13,147 nucleotides of DNA from the NCBI GenBank assembly GCA_964407525.1, contig CAYOWC010000119.1, positions 1-13,147 on the forward strand, written 5' to 3'. Every line of letters begins with the position of its first letter. Within the stretch, counting starts at the first letter, position 1. Below, one piece after another: positions 1 to 6,373 of this stretch. The stretch comes from DUZB01 sp964407525 (GTDB lineage: Bacteria; Desulfobacterota; DSM-4660; Desulfatiglandales; Desulfatiglandaceae). The notes below the pieces were generated by a model, which had not been told where the DNA came from, searched no databases, and saw only the letters and a list, made by a program, of their open reading frames with translations. A program made the position numbers and the translations under genes.

Positions 1-16
1 AAACCCATCAACGACT

Positions 17-640
17 TCATTTCTTTATCAAACTATCAATCAGGTAATCCACCGAATACCCGACAAGTTCAGGATAGTCTTCCCCTTTGAGAATCGTCGT
101 CCGGAGCTTGCTGAATAGTATCAGGCCGTGGATAGCTGCCCAGAACATCATGGCAAATTTTCTCCCATTTACTTCGCAGAATTCTCCGGCGGAAATTCCC
201 TCCTCAATAGTAGTCACTATTAGAGAAATAATTTGATTGCCTCGCTGATCAATTATTTCCTTGAGTTCGTCACCTAACAAGGTGCCCGGTGAAGAAAGAA
301 AATAGTTAATGATATCAAAGTAATCCCTGTTTTCTTTGCTGAAATAGAGATAGCTTCCGGCGATAGCCCTGAGTCGATCGGAAGCGTTCTTCTCACGGGA
401 AATAGCCTTTTTGGCTCTCGCGTGCAACAGTTCAATCCCTTCCTGCTGCAACGCAGCGAATATTTCCTCTTTGTTTTTGAAGTAGGAATAAATGGTTCCC
501 ACGCCCAACTCTGCATTCTTTGCAATCTTATTCACGGAAGTAGCCTGCAACCCCTCAGCAAACAGCAGATCCCTGGCAGCATCAAGAATCTGTCTTTTCC
601 TTTCCTCTCTCTCTCGATTTCTTCTTTCTTTTAGACCCAT
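17..640 (-). CDS. TetR/AcrR family transcriptional regulator
   Basis: Predicted 207-aa DNA-binding repressor. The N-terminus is a charged helix followed by a TetR helix-turn-helix at about residues 17-63, with TSVNKIAKNAELGVGTIYSY at 34-53 followed by FKNKEEIF, matching the family pattern. The remaining ~145 residues would be the helical ligand-binding and dimerisation domain, which is not conserved enough to name a ligand. I chose ATG at 640 because GAGG sits six bases upstream. The upstream TTG at 652 overlaps that Shine-Dalgarno. The length is normal for the family. It is the last gene of a minus-strand series (SDR, lyase, transporter, SDR), so control of that cluster or of the acyl-CoA cluster further right is plausible. 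A ~180-bp repeat element separates it from the SDR upstream, so it may have its own promoter. The family call is firm; the target and ligand are unknown. Confidence 0.93.
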   Translation of the reverse strand: MGLKERRNREREERKRQILDAARDLLFAEGLQATSVNKIAKNAELGVGTIYSYFKNKEEIFAALQQEGIELLHARAKKAISREKNASDRLRAIAGSYLYFSKENRDYFDIINYFLSSPGTLLGDELKEIIDQRGNQIISLIVTTIEEGISAGEFCEVNGRKFAMMFWAAIHGLILFSKLRTTILKGEDYPELVGYSVDYLIDSLIKK

Positions 641-655
641 ATTCGTCCTCAAAGA

Positions 656-836
656 TCACTTAAAAGCTGCAATTAGTTTTTAGCTATTAGCCGTTAGCTT
701 AAAGATCCCAATCGTTTGCATGGCTTTTCCCTTTATTTGGGATTTCACTTTTCGATGCTTACCTATTGCATCGTAACTACCTGACATTGTGTGGCTAATA
801 GCTAACGGCTAACCGCTAATTGCAGTTTTTAGGTAT
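656..836. mobile_element. MITE-like element, copy 1 (inverted terminal repeats, no ORF)
   Basis: A ~181-bp block between the TetR and SDR genes. Its left end (from 656) and the reverse complement of its right end (from 836) both read about C-C/T-TAAAA then TGCAATTAG, with 16 of 18 bases equal over the first 18 aligned positions. Both arms continue with runs of TTAGC-type words such as GCTATTAGCCGTTAGC. The centre (about 702-793) has the same length as that of the element at 7334-7512 and about 62 of 92 bases are identical by hand count when this copy is reverse-complemented. The right end abuts the TGA stop of the SDR. There is no transposase, so mobilisation in trans would be required. The element type is inferred. 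Confidence 0.6.
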
Positions 837-1645
837 CATTCCAACTCGGCTCTCAGTTTTTTTGCCATCATCCTTTCATAGACGACGGGCGCCAGGCGGC
901 TTATCCAGTAACTTATCTTGCCGATTGGGGTCAGTACCAACAGATTTTTTCGTTTGACAGCTGCCTTGTAAATGTCCTCCGCCGCAGCTTCAGGTGTATC
1001 CTGGCTTCCAACGGTGGATTGGGGATGATCCGTCACCTGGCCGTCTCCACCAAGTGCCCTGGTCTGGAGATTCGTCTTGACAAAACCGGGACACACAATC
1101 ATCACATGGGCTCCCGTCCCGAAAAGTTCCGTTCTCAAGGACGTAAAAAGACCATTCAATGCGTGTTTGCTGGCGCTGTATCCTGTTCTCCCTAAAAGCG
1201 GTGCAAGACCGGCCACACTCTCGTTCACGATGATCAGGCCCTTTCTCTTCACAATACTTTCGATGGCTGCCTTGGTACAGTAGAGAGAGCCGAAAAAGTT
1301 GATCGCCATCACCTTTTCAAACACTGAAATACGGGTAGCCCTGAACGCCCCCCGCTGGGTGATACCAGCATTATTGACCAGGACGTCAATGCCTCCATAT
1401 TGTTTCAGAATGCTTGCAATCGCGTCCTCACACTGTTGTCGGCTGCTCACATCACAGACAATCCCCATGTGGTCAACGCCGAAATTAGACAGGCTTTCCC
1501 GGGCTGCTTTGAGCGCCTCCCCATCCATATCCAGAATACCGATCTTTGCACCATCCACTGCAAATCTTTGACACAGTGCAAGCCCGATCCCGCTGGCGCC
1601 GCCGGTGACAACCACGACCTTGTTTCTAAACGGTTTTTCAGTCAT
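836..1645 (-). CDS. SDR-family oxidoreductase (classical, NAD-type)
   Basis: Predicted 269-aa short-chain dehydrogenase/reductase. The cofactor motif TGGASGIG lies at residues 14-21, an acidic residue D39 at the end of the second strand suggests NAD rather than NADP, and NNAG is at 91-94. The catalytic triad is S143, Y156, K160 with the usual 13-residue Ser-Tyr spacing. The serine motif reads NESVAG instead of the common NISSxAG, but the catalytic serine is kept. The C-terminal ~60 residues (ISYWISRLAP and onward) are longer than in minimal SDRs and resemble the DHRS7-like group. ATG 1645 is preferred over an upstream TTG at 1675, because upstream purines (GAGAGG, AGGAAAG) fit a ribosome site for it. 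It probably oxidises or reduces a hydroxyl/keto group on a lipid-like or cyclic substrate. The specific substrate cannot be assigned. Confidence 0.9.
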   Translation of the reverse strand: MTEKPFRNKVVVVTGGASGIGLALCQRFAVDGAKIGILDMDGEALKAARESLSNFGVDHMGIVCDVSSRQQCEDAIASILKQYGGIDVLVNNAGITQRGAFRATRISVFEKVMAINFFGSLYCTKAAIESIVKRKGLIIVNESVAGLAPLLGRTGYSASKHALNGLFTSLRTELFGTGAHVMIVCPGFVKTNLQTRALGGDGQVTDHPQSTVGSQDTPEAAAEDIYKAAVKRKNLLVLTPIGKISYWISRLAPVVYERMMAKKLRAELE

Positions 1646-1681
1646 CTTTCCTGCCCTCTCTACTTTCAATTTCAAACATTT

Positions 1682-1693
1682 GTTTCATGGAAC
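1682..1693. promoter_or_regulatory. Near-palindrome upstream of SDR, possible operator
   Basis: GTTTCATGGAAC is a 12-bp near-palindrome (10 of 12 positions symmetric, centre CATG). It lies 37-48 bp upstream of the SDR start at 1645, where an operator could sit. No clear -35/-10 pair was found around it, and the symmetry does not extend outward. Assignment to the neighbouring TetR protein would be a guess. Confidence 0.2.
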
Positions 1694-1725
1694 TGAGGTC
1701 ACGGGGGACAATTTAAAGGAACATG

Positions 1726-2008
1726 TTACCATGAAGAACATGAAGAGCATGAAGGGTTTTTCTCGTTCCACGCTCTGCGTGGAAATGCATAAGTTTTTTC
1801 TTCATCTGGTAGCTGGTTACTCGTTACTGGTTGGTCGTTCCCATGCTCCAGCGTGGGAATGCGTAGTTTTTTTTCTTGATCTGACTGGGTTTTTTGCAGC
1901 CGGCAGCGGCACTCATATGAAACACGTTTGACTTAACAGTTCCGAAATCATGGATTTATTTCGAGAAACATACAACTCTCTTCATGTTCTTCATGCTCTT
2001 CATGGTAA
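1726..2008. repeat. Inverted pair of 29-bp repeats made of 9-bp units, flanking 225 bp
   Basis: Positions 1726-1754 and the reverse complement of 1980-2008 match at 27 of 29 bases. Each arm starts TTACC and then carries about three copies of a 9-bp word, ATGAAGAAC or ATGAAGAGC. The enclosed DNA holds no gene. It carries two palindrome-bearing direct repeats (annotated separately) and A/T-rich sequence. The block fills most of the 540-bp gap between the SDR and the transporter gene. It may be a non-autonomous element or accumulated slippage repeats. Confidence 0.6.
1763..1883. repeat. Two direct repeats, each with a GC-rich palindrome and T-tract
   Basis: Copy one (1763-1808) and copy two (1835-1883) are offset by 72 bp. 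Each reads TCGTTCC, a hairpin, AATGC, a tract of six to eight T, then CTTCATCTG or CTTGATCTG. Hairpin one pairs TTCCACGC (1766-1773) with GCGTGGAA (1777-1784) over a TCT loop. Hairpin two pairs TTCCCATGC (1838-1846) with GCGTGGGAA (1851-1859) over TCCA, with one G-T pair. Hairpin plus T-tract could give Rho-independent termination on the plus strand, but no plus-strand gene ends here. A REP-type dispersed repeat is more likely. Confidence 0.6.
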
Positions 2009-2066
2009 AATATTTTAACATTTTGGCCAATCTCGAAAGTTATGGCACTTCAAAATCGTCCAGGCT

Positions 2067-2084
2067 GTGCGACTGAAGTCGCAC
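2067..2084. repeat. REP-like palindrome (GTGCGACT / AGTCGCAC)
   Basis: GTGCGACT and AGTCGCAC form a perfect 8-bp inverted repeat around GA and are followed by CTACA. The same sequence type recurs at 6324-6345 with GTAGG outside it, so this is a dispersed palindromic family in the genome. It lies 102 bp downstream of the transporter stop codon and is not followed by a T-run, so it is not a good terminator. Confidence 0.65.
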
Positions 2085-2090
2085 CTACAG

Positions 2091-2150
2091 TCTTCCGTTC
2101 TCTGTCCTCCGCCCTCTGTCCTCCGCCCTCTGCCTTCCGTTCTCTGCATA
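2091..2150. repeat. Pyrimidine-rich 14-bp tandem repeat
   Basis: TCTGTCCTCCGCCC occurs exactly twice (2101-2114 and 2115-2128), followed by a degenerate copy (TCTGCCTTCCGTT, 2129-2141) and flanked by TTCCGTTCTCTG-like partial units. The strand is almost free of adenine. Related words (CTACTGC, CTCCCTAC) continue up to the transporter stop codon at 2186. Confidence 0.7.
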
Positions 2151-2185
2151 CTCCTTACTGCCTGCTCCCTACTGCTTTATACTCC

Positions 2186-3118
2186 CTACGATTTACTGGT
2201 CCCCACCTGTCCTTCAGGAAGTTTGAACCGGGTAAAGATGAAGGCTGTAGTTAACCCGGCAATAATATGCCAGATCCCCCACCAGGCCACCAAAATCGCC
2301 ATGCCGCCCAACCCTCCGAAAAAATTAAAAACCAGTACCAGACCCAAAGCTGAGTTCTGGATGCCCACCTCAATGCAGACTGCCCTCGAATCCGGTTCAT
2401 TGAGCCCGCATAAACGGCCCGACCAATACCCCAGATTCAGGGCCAGGGCGTTGTGAAGGAGAACGATGAGCATCACCAGACCGATGACCTGCACAAAAAT
2501 GGTCCAGTTGGCCGCCAGAGCGCCACAGATAATGACCATAAAAAATATCAGAGAAAAAATCTTGAAAGGCTTCCGTACCTTGTCTGCCAGCGAAGGGAAA
2601 ACTTTGTTCAGGGTCAACCCCAGGATAAGGGGAATTCCCAGAATAAGAAAAATGGTGGCAAATACGTCCACAGGACTGAGGCTTACTTGTTTCAGAATTT
2701 CGGCCGTATCCGGATTCAACCCACCCCACAGGGCTAAATTAAACGGAGTCATTATAATAGCGGCAGCGGTTGAAACAGCCGTCATGCTGATGGAGACGGC
2801 ACAATTGCCTTTGGCGAGGTAGGTAACAATATTGGAGAGGTTTCCTCCCGGGCATGCAGCCACCAAAATCATCCCAAGGGCAATAGACGGTTGGGGACGC
2901 AGAAGCATGGTGAGTAAAAATGTAAAGGCGGGCAGGAGCAGGAACTGGGCAACCAGACCAATACCCGGGGCCTTTGGGGATATGATAATTCTCTTGAAAT
3001 CTTCCAGTTTCAGGTCCAGGGCCACCCCGAACATCATCAAGCCAATGGCGGCATTGATAATAAAAAGCCCCTGAGGATTAAAATTGAGCCGGATCTGATC
3101 AATCGTTGCCGCGTCCAT
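2186..3118 (-). CDS. Bile acid:sodium symporter (BASS) family transporter
   Basis: Predicted 310-aa inner-membrane protein with about nine to ten hydrophobic segments, starting near residue 16. Family signatures are ACPGGNLSNIVTYLAKGN (88-105) and IEVGIQNSALGL (249-260). In the latter, E250 and Q254 correspond to the Glu/Gln pair that binds sodium in ASBT-type structures. Family members move organic anions such as bile acids, sulfated compounds, pantoate or 2-keto acids with Na+; the cargo here is unknown. ATG 3118 is chosen because AAGGAGG (3124-3130) lies five bases before it, whereas the possible GTG at 3122-3124 would overlap that site. The AAGGAGG directly borders the assembly gap, so promoter and true distance to the lyase gene are hidden. 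The stop codon lies in a low-complexity repeat tract, so the last residues (GTSKS) may be repeat-derived. Confidence 0.92.
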   Translation of the reverse strand: MDAATIDQIRLNFNPQGLFIINAAIGLMMFGVALDLKLEDFKRIIISPKAPGIGLVAQFLLLPAFTFLLTMLLRPQPSIALGMILVAACPGGNLSNIVTYLAKGNCAVSISMTAVSTAAAIIMTPFNLALWGGLNPDTAEILKQVSLSPVDVFATIFLILGIPLILGLTLNKVFPSLADKVRKPFKIFSLIFFMVIICGALAANWTIFVQVIGLVMLIVLLHNALALNLGYWSGRLCGLNEPDSRAVCIEVGIQNSALGLVLVFNFFGGLGGMAILVAWWGIWHIIAGLTTAFIFTRFKLPEGQVGTSKS

Positions 3119-3130
3119 ACCCACCTCCTT

Positions 3131-3230
3131 NNNNNNNNNNNNNNNNNNNNNNNNNNNNNNNNNNNNNNNNNNNNNNNNNNNNNNNNNNNNNNNNNNNNNN
3201 NNNNNNNNNNNNNNNNNNNNNNNNNNNNNN
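3131..3230. other. Assembly gap (100 N)
   Basis: Exactly 100 N bases, the usual placeholder for a scaffold gap of unknown size. It lies between the lyase stop codon (3241-3243) and the transporter ribosome site (3124-3130). Distance, operon structure and any missing gene between them cannot be judged. Confidence 0.99.
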
Positions 3231-3240
3231 TACTGGGCCC

Positions 3241-4935
3241 TTACGCCTGATAAGCTCCCACATTAGCCAGGGCCATGCTGGCCGGACTTATGGTCGTGGG
3301 ATCAGTCATCACATTTATGCAGGTGGTTTTTCCGGAAGCAAAGGCCTCTTCGAGTGCAGGTCTGATATCTTCCGGCTTTTCCACAAAGATGCCTTTTCCT
3401 CCTATGGCTTCCACCATCTTGTGATAATCCACCTTGCCGATGTAAGTTCCATCTTCAATGGCATGCCCCAGACGGATCTCCTGGCTGTGTCGGATCATAC
3501 CCCAACCAAGATCATTGCAGATAACCACCACAATGGGAAGTCCCTTTCTGATTGACGTTTCAAATTCCATGAAATTAAAACCAACAGAACCATCCCCTGT
3601 AATCAGACACACTCTCTTTTCCGGAGACAACAGTTTCGCTGCATTGGCATAGGGGAGACCTACCGCAAGGGATCCATAGATACCGTAATCCAGATAATGG
3701 CCGGGCCGAACCGCCGTTCGGGTCATTCCCATCCAGGTGGTTGTGTCTCCTCCATCCGCCACCACGATATCATCTTCACGGTCCATAAAATCGTTGATCT
3801 CTTTCGCGAGCCGCAAAGGATGTATGGGGACATTGGGGCTATCCCATTCAGCCTGCCGAAAAGATTTCCCCTGAGCATGGGCAGCCTCCAGCGTGGTTAT
3901 CCATGGGGCAAATTTTTCCTTCAGCACATCACCGGTCTCTTTCTTCTTCAAGAGCCTATTGCATTCCCTGAGCAGAGCACCAGCATCGCTCATAACAGGA
4001 AGATCGATGGAGCGATTGCGACCCAGTTCTTCCACCTGAATATCCACCTGGATCATTTTTGCCTGGGGGTTGAAGATCTGCCCGAACATGTAGTACAACG
4101 CCACCCTCGTTCCCAACAAAATCACCAGGTCCGTCCCGCCATAAGCGGAGAAAGCGCAACCCGGTCTAAGCGCCAGCGCTCCTTCGAAACAGAGGGGATG
4201 CGTGTCGGGAATAACTCCCCGGCCCGAAAGAGATGTTAAAACCGGTAGACCGGTGGCCTCAATAAATTCAATCAGGTCCTCCCCTGCCCCCGACTGCCAG
4301 ACTCCGGTCCCGGCAATCACAACCGGCTTTTCGGCCTGCCCGATCATTTCAAGGATCTGACCGGCCTTTTCAAGGTCTACGGGAAACGATTTCACCCGGG
4401 TAACGGGCTTCTTCACCGCAGAAACTTTTGTTTCACTGTTCAACACATCCACCGGAATTTCAAGATATACCGGGCCAGGGCGGCCGCCTGTGGCAGTCCT
4501 GAAGGCGATATCAATAAATTCAGGGATCCTTTCCGTATTGTGGCAGACCAGGGTCTTCTTGACCATGGGACGAATAACCGGTTCCTGGCTCATGTCCTGC
4601 AGATCTAGTTTTTCCCTGTGGTTCAGACCCACGCATCCGGCGATGAAAACAACCGGCGTGTTCGAAAAAAAGGCACTGGCAACCCCTGTCAGAGCGTTGG
4701 TAAAGCCTGGTCCCGCGGTAACCATGGCAACCCCGGGCTCGTTCGTCAGCTTGCCCCATGCTTCGGCCATAAAGAGAGCCGCCTGTTCGTGCCGGGTGTC
4801 AAAAAGAGTAATGTCCGAATTTTCCAAATACTGATAGATGGGTGTAATATGCCCGCCGCTCAAGGTAAAGATGTATTTCACACCCCTTGCCAATAAAGCT
4901 TCCGCTGCCAGTTGCCCGCCTGTTATGGTCTCCAT
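3241..4935 (-). CDS. ThDP-dependent lyase, ILVBL/2-hydroxyacyl-CoA lyase 2-like (acetolactate-synthase fold)
   Basis: Predicted 564-aa thiamine-diphosphate enzyme with the three-domain acetolactate-synthase fold. Near the N-terminus FTLSGGHITP carries H29, and DTRHEQ carries the catalytic glutamate E50 that activates ThDP. TAGPGFTN follows at 73-80, Q113 sits in a loop, and PVDVL is at 161-165. The C-terminal ThDP/Mg motif is GDG (447-449) to ND (474-475). The combination GGHI, TRHE, TAGPG.TN, PVDVL, DGGD, ND.GW and DYHK resembles human ILVBL (HACL2) as I recall it. H29, E50 and Q113 also match benzaldehyde lyase, but other pocket residues differ. Family chemistry is cleavage or formation of a C-C bond next to a hydroxyl, for example 2-hydroxyacyl-CoA to an aldehyde plus formyl-CoA. 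No regulatory-subunit gene lies next to it, which argues against a biosynthetic IlvB. GGAGG lies seven bases before the ATG. Confidence 0.87.
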   Translation of the reverse strand: METITGGQLAAEALLARGVKYIFTLSGGHITPIYQYLENSDITLFDTRHEQAALFMAEAWGKLTNEPGVAMVTAGPGFTNALTGVASAFFSNTPVVFIAGCVGLNHREKLDLQDMSQEPVIRPMVKKTLVCHNTERIPEFIDIAFRTATGGRPGPVYLEIPVDVLNSETKVSAVKKPVTRVKSFPVDLEKAGQILEMIGQAEKPVVIAGTGVWQSGAGEDLIEFIEATGLPVLTSLSGRGVIPDTHPLCFEGALALRPGCAFSAYGGTDLVILLGTRVALYYMFGQIFNPQAKMIQVDIQVEELGRNRSIDLPVMSDAGALLRECNRLLKKKETGDVLKEKFAPWITTLEAAHAQGKSFRQAEWDSPNVPIHPLRLAKEINDFMDREDDIVVADGGDTTTWMGMTRTAVRPGHYLDYGIYGSLAVGLPYANAAKLLSPEKRVCLITGDGSVGFNFMEFETSIRKGLPIVVVICNDLGWGMIRHSQEIRLGHAIEDGTYIGKVDYHKMVEAIGGKGIFVEKPEDIRPALEEAFASGKTTCINVMTDPTTISPASMALANVGAYQA

Positions 4936-5011
4936 GAAATATCCTCCAATATGATTTCTCTATTTATGAATGTTTATTGTCGCCGATGGATGCTTCTTAC
5001 GAGCGTCGCCT

Positions 5012-5110
5012 CTGGTTTAAAAACCAGTCGGATCAAGAAAAAGCCCAACGTCGCATACGCGGTATCCAGAGTAGGCGCTGCCCTCGATCCAGTCGCGGCT
5101 GGAAAGCCGC
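5012..5110. repeat. Palindromes and dispersed GATCAAGAA motif in intergenic DNA
   Basis: The 262-bp gap between SDR and lyase genes holds three repeat-like items. CTGGTTTAAAAACCAG (5012-5027) is a palindrome with 7-bp arms. CCAGTCGGATCAAGAAAAA (5024-5042) matches the reverse complement of a segment at 1870-1888 at 18 of 19 bases. GCGGCT-GGAA-AGCCGC (5095-5110) is a 6-bp-stem hairpin. None is followed by a T-run in the minus (gene) direction, so I do not call a terminator. No gene is visible in the gap. Confidence 0.55.
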
Positions 5111-5197
5111 TCACACAGAAAAAAATACAGATGTGAGGGAAGCAAATCGCAAACTTTCAACCTTTGAACCTTAAACCTCTTAACCGTGAAGCGGTTT

Positions 5198-6034
5198 TTA
5201 CAGTTCCATCAACTGCCCACCTGTCACATTGATGGCCTGTCCCGTGAGATAAGACGATTGGTCCGACGCCAGAAACGCAACGAGGTCTCCCACCTCTTCG
5301 GGCTCCCCGATTCTTCCCATGGGAATGGTTTTACACATCTCTGCCTTCCGGGCCTCCACCGTGGTACCAAATACCTTAGCCTCAAGACCAAAACGCCATT
5401 TCTCAAGGTCCGTCATGATCTGCCCGGGACAGACGGAGTTGATCCTGATAGCCGCACCGGCAAGTTCTTTGGCCATCACCTTTGTGAGCATGATAACTCC
5501 TGCTTTCGCAACGGCATAGGCCCCGTTGAACATGGGCGGAACTTTGCCGGCCCTGGAAGCAGTGTTGATAATGCTTCCCTTTTTCCCCATCATCATAGGA
5601 AGCACGGCTCTAGTCACTTTAAAAACGCTATGAAGATTCACATCAATGGTCTTCATCCAAGCAGCCTCATCATACGTGTGAACCGCGTTGGGCACACCGA
5701 AAGAAGCTCCCGCATTGTTGCAAAGGACATCGATATGATCAAATTTTTCTTTTACCTGCTCTATCATTTTCCCAATGGCATCACCGTCCGTCACATCTAC
5801 GCTGACGGCAAGACAGGAAACTCCGAATTCCTTCTCCAGCTCATTTGCAATATCCGTCATCTCGTCAAAAGCGGCGTTCCCCACCGGATTATCTGTCCCA
5901 CCGAATTCCCCCAGGTCCGCTACGACAACATCCATACCGGATCCGGCAAGTTTTCTTGAAATAGCATATCCTATGCCCGAGCGCTTGCCCGATCCGGTCA
6001 CCAAGGCTCTTTTTCCTTTCAAATCACTATACAT
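5198..6034 (-). CDS. SDR-family oxidoreductase
   Basis: Predicted 278-aa classical SDR. The glycine motif TGSGKRSGIG is at residues 13-22, slightly longer than TGxxxGIG. D40 after the second strand suggests NAD preference, and NNAG is at 106-109. The catalytic residues are S160 (INTASRAG), Y173 and K177 (YAVAK). The C-terminal GRIGEPEEVGDLVAFLASD and SYLTGQ..NVTGG pattern is typical of FabG-like alcohol and 3-oxoacyl dehydrogenases. ATG 6034 is preferred to the upstream in-frame ATG 6052 and to 6076, because GGAG lies seven bases before it and none precedes the others. It is read toward the ThDP lyase 262 bp downstream. A role in making or using the hydroxy/keto substrate of that lyase is an inference. 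It is clearly different in sequence from the SDRs at 836-1645 and 9054-9821, so it is not a recent duplicate. Confidence 0.9.
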   Translation of the reverse strand: MYSDLKGKRALVTGSGKRSGIGYAISRKLAGSGMDVVVADLGEFGGTDNPVGNAAFDEMTDIANELEKEFGVSCLAVSVDVTDGDAIGKMIEQVKEKFDHIDVLCNNAGASFGVPNAVHTYDEAAWMKTIDVNLHSVFKVTRAVLPMMMGKKGSIINTASRAGKVPPMFNGAYAVAKAGVIMLTKVMAKELAGAAIRINSVCPGQIMTDLEKWRFGLEAKVFGTTVEARKAEMCKTIPMGRIGEPEEVGDLVAFLASDQSSYLTGQAINVTGGQLMEL

Positions 6035-6139
6035 TGCTTGTCTCCATTCCATGTGTTTAACCCAAATAGACCGCAAGTCGAATACCGTTCGATAATTGAT
6101 CGCTACTCGTTTTTCGAAATCATGTCAAGGAAAAAGTAC

Positions 6140-6150
6140 AGAACAGTTCT
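6140..6150. promoter_or_regulatory. Short palindrome AGAAC-A-GTTCT upstream of SDR
   Basis: AGAACAGTTCT is a perfect palindrome (5-bp arms, one central base) 106 bp upstream of the SDR start at 6034. A TTGACA hexamer lies on the minus strand at 6128-6123, but no acceptable -10 follows at 16-18 bp. It could be an operator; chance occurrence is equally possible. Confidence 0.2.
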
Positions 6151-6323
6151 ATTTTTTTCACCCTCTTTTCAAAAAGGCACAATAACACCATGCCTTGTTA
6201 AGGTGTTGGCCGAAAAGAGATTCGCATTCGCCTTGTCTCTGGAAATGATCGTGAGGAAGGTTGCGAATTTCTCATTTTGAAGAAGGATTTAGGCTTTGAC
6301 CACCGTTTGGTGAATAGTGAAAG

Positions 6324-6373
6324 GTAGGTGCGACTTCAGTCGCAGGATTGTGCGAATGAATTCGCACCTACAA
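6324..6373. repeat. Bipartite REP/BIME-like unit (two different palindromes)
   Basis: GTAGG (6324-6328) and CCTAC (6367-6371) enclose two hairpins. The first is TGCGACTTCAGTCGCA (6329-6344). The second is GTGCGAATGAATTCGCAC (6350-6367). The spacer between them is GGATT. The first palindrome matches the type at 2067-2084. This design, two palindromes in opposite sense bounded by GTAGG, is like REP/BIME elements moved by RAYT-type transposases. No such transposase gene is in the window. Confidence 0.65.

Noticed and set aside
656..836. CRISPR array, because of repeated TTAGC words
   Set aside because: Units are 5-9 bp, irregularly spaced and arranged as inverted arms. There are no unique spacers of constant length and no cas genes.
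1605..1931. Plus-strand open frame of 108 codons across the SDR start and the repeat block
   Set aside because: It begins inside the SDR gene antisense and continues into palindromic repeats. There is no ribosome site and no recognisable protein pattern.
2042..2456. Plus-strand open frames over the transporter 3' end
   Set aside because: They are shadows created by the pyrimidine tandem and the antisense of the membrane protein gene.
4977..5174. Plus-strand 65-codon open frame in the gap before the SDR
   Set aside because: It is composed of palindromes and dispersed motif DNA, lacks a ribosome site, and does not resemble a protein.
6100..6128. TTGACA hexamer on the minus strand as a promoter for the SDR at 5198-6034
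   Set aside because: No -10 with more than two consensus bases lies at 16-18 bp; reported only as context.
6038..6280. Plus-strand 80-codon open frame upstream of the SDR
   Set aside because: It overlaps the SDR leader antisense, has no Shine-Dalgarno, and its composition is like neighbouring non-coding DNA.
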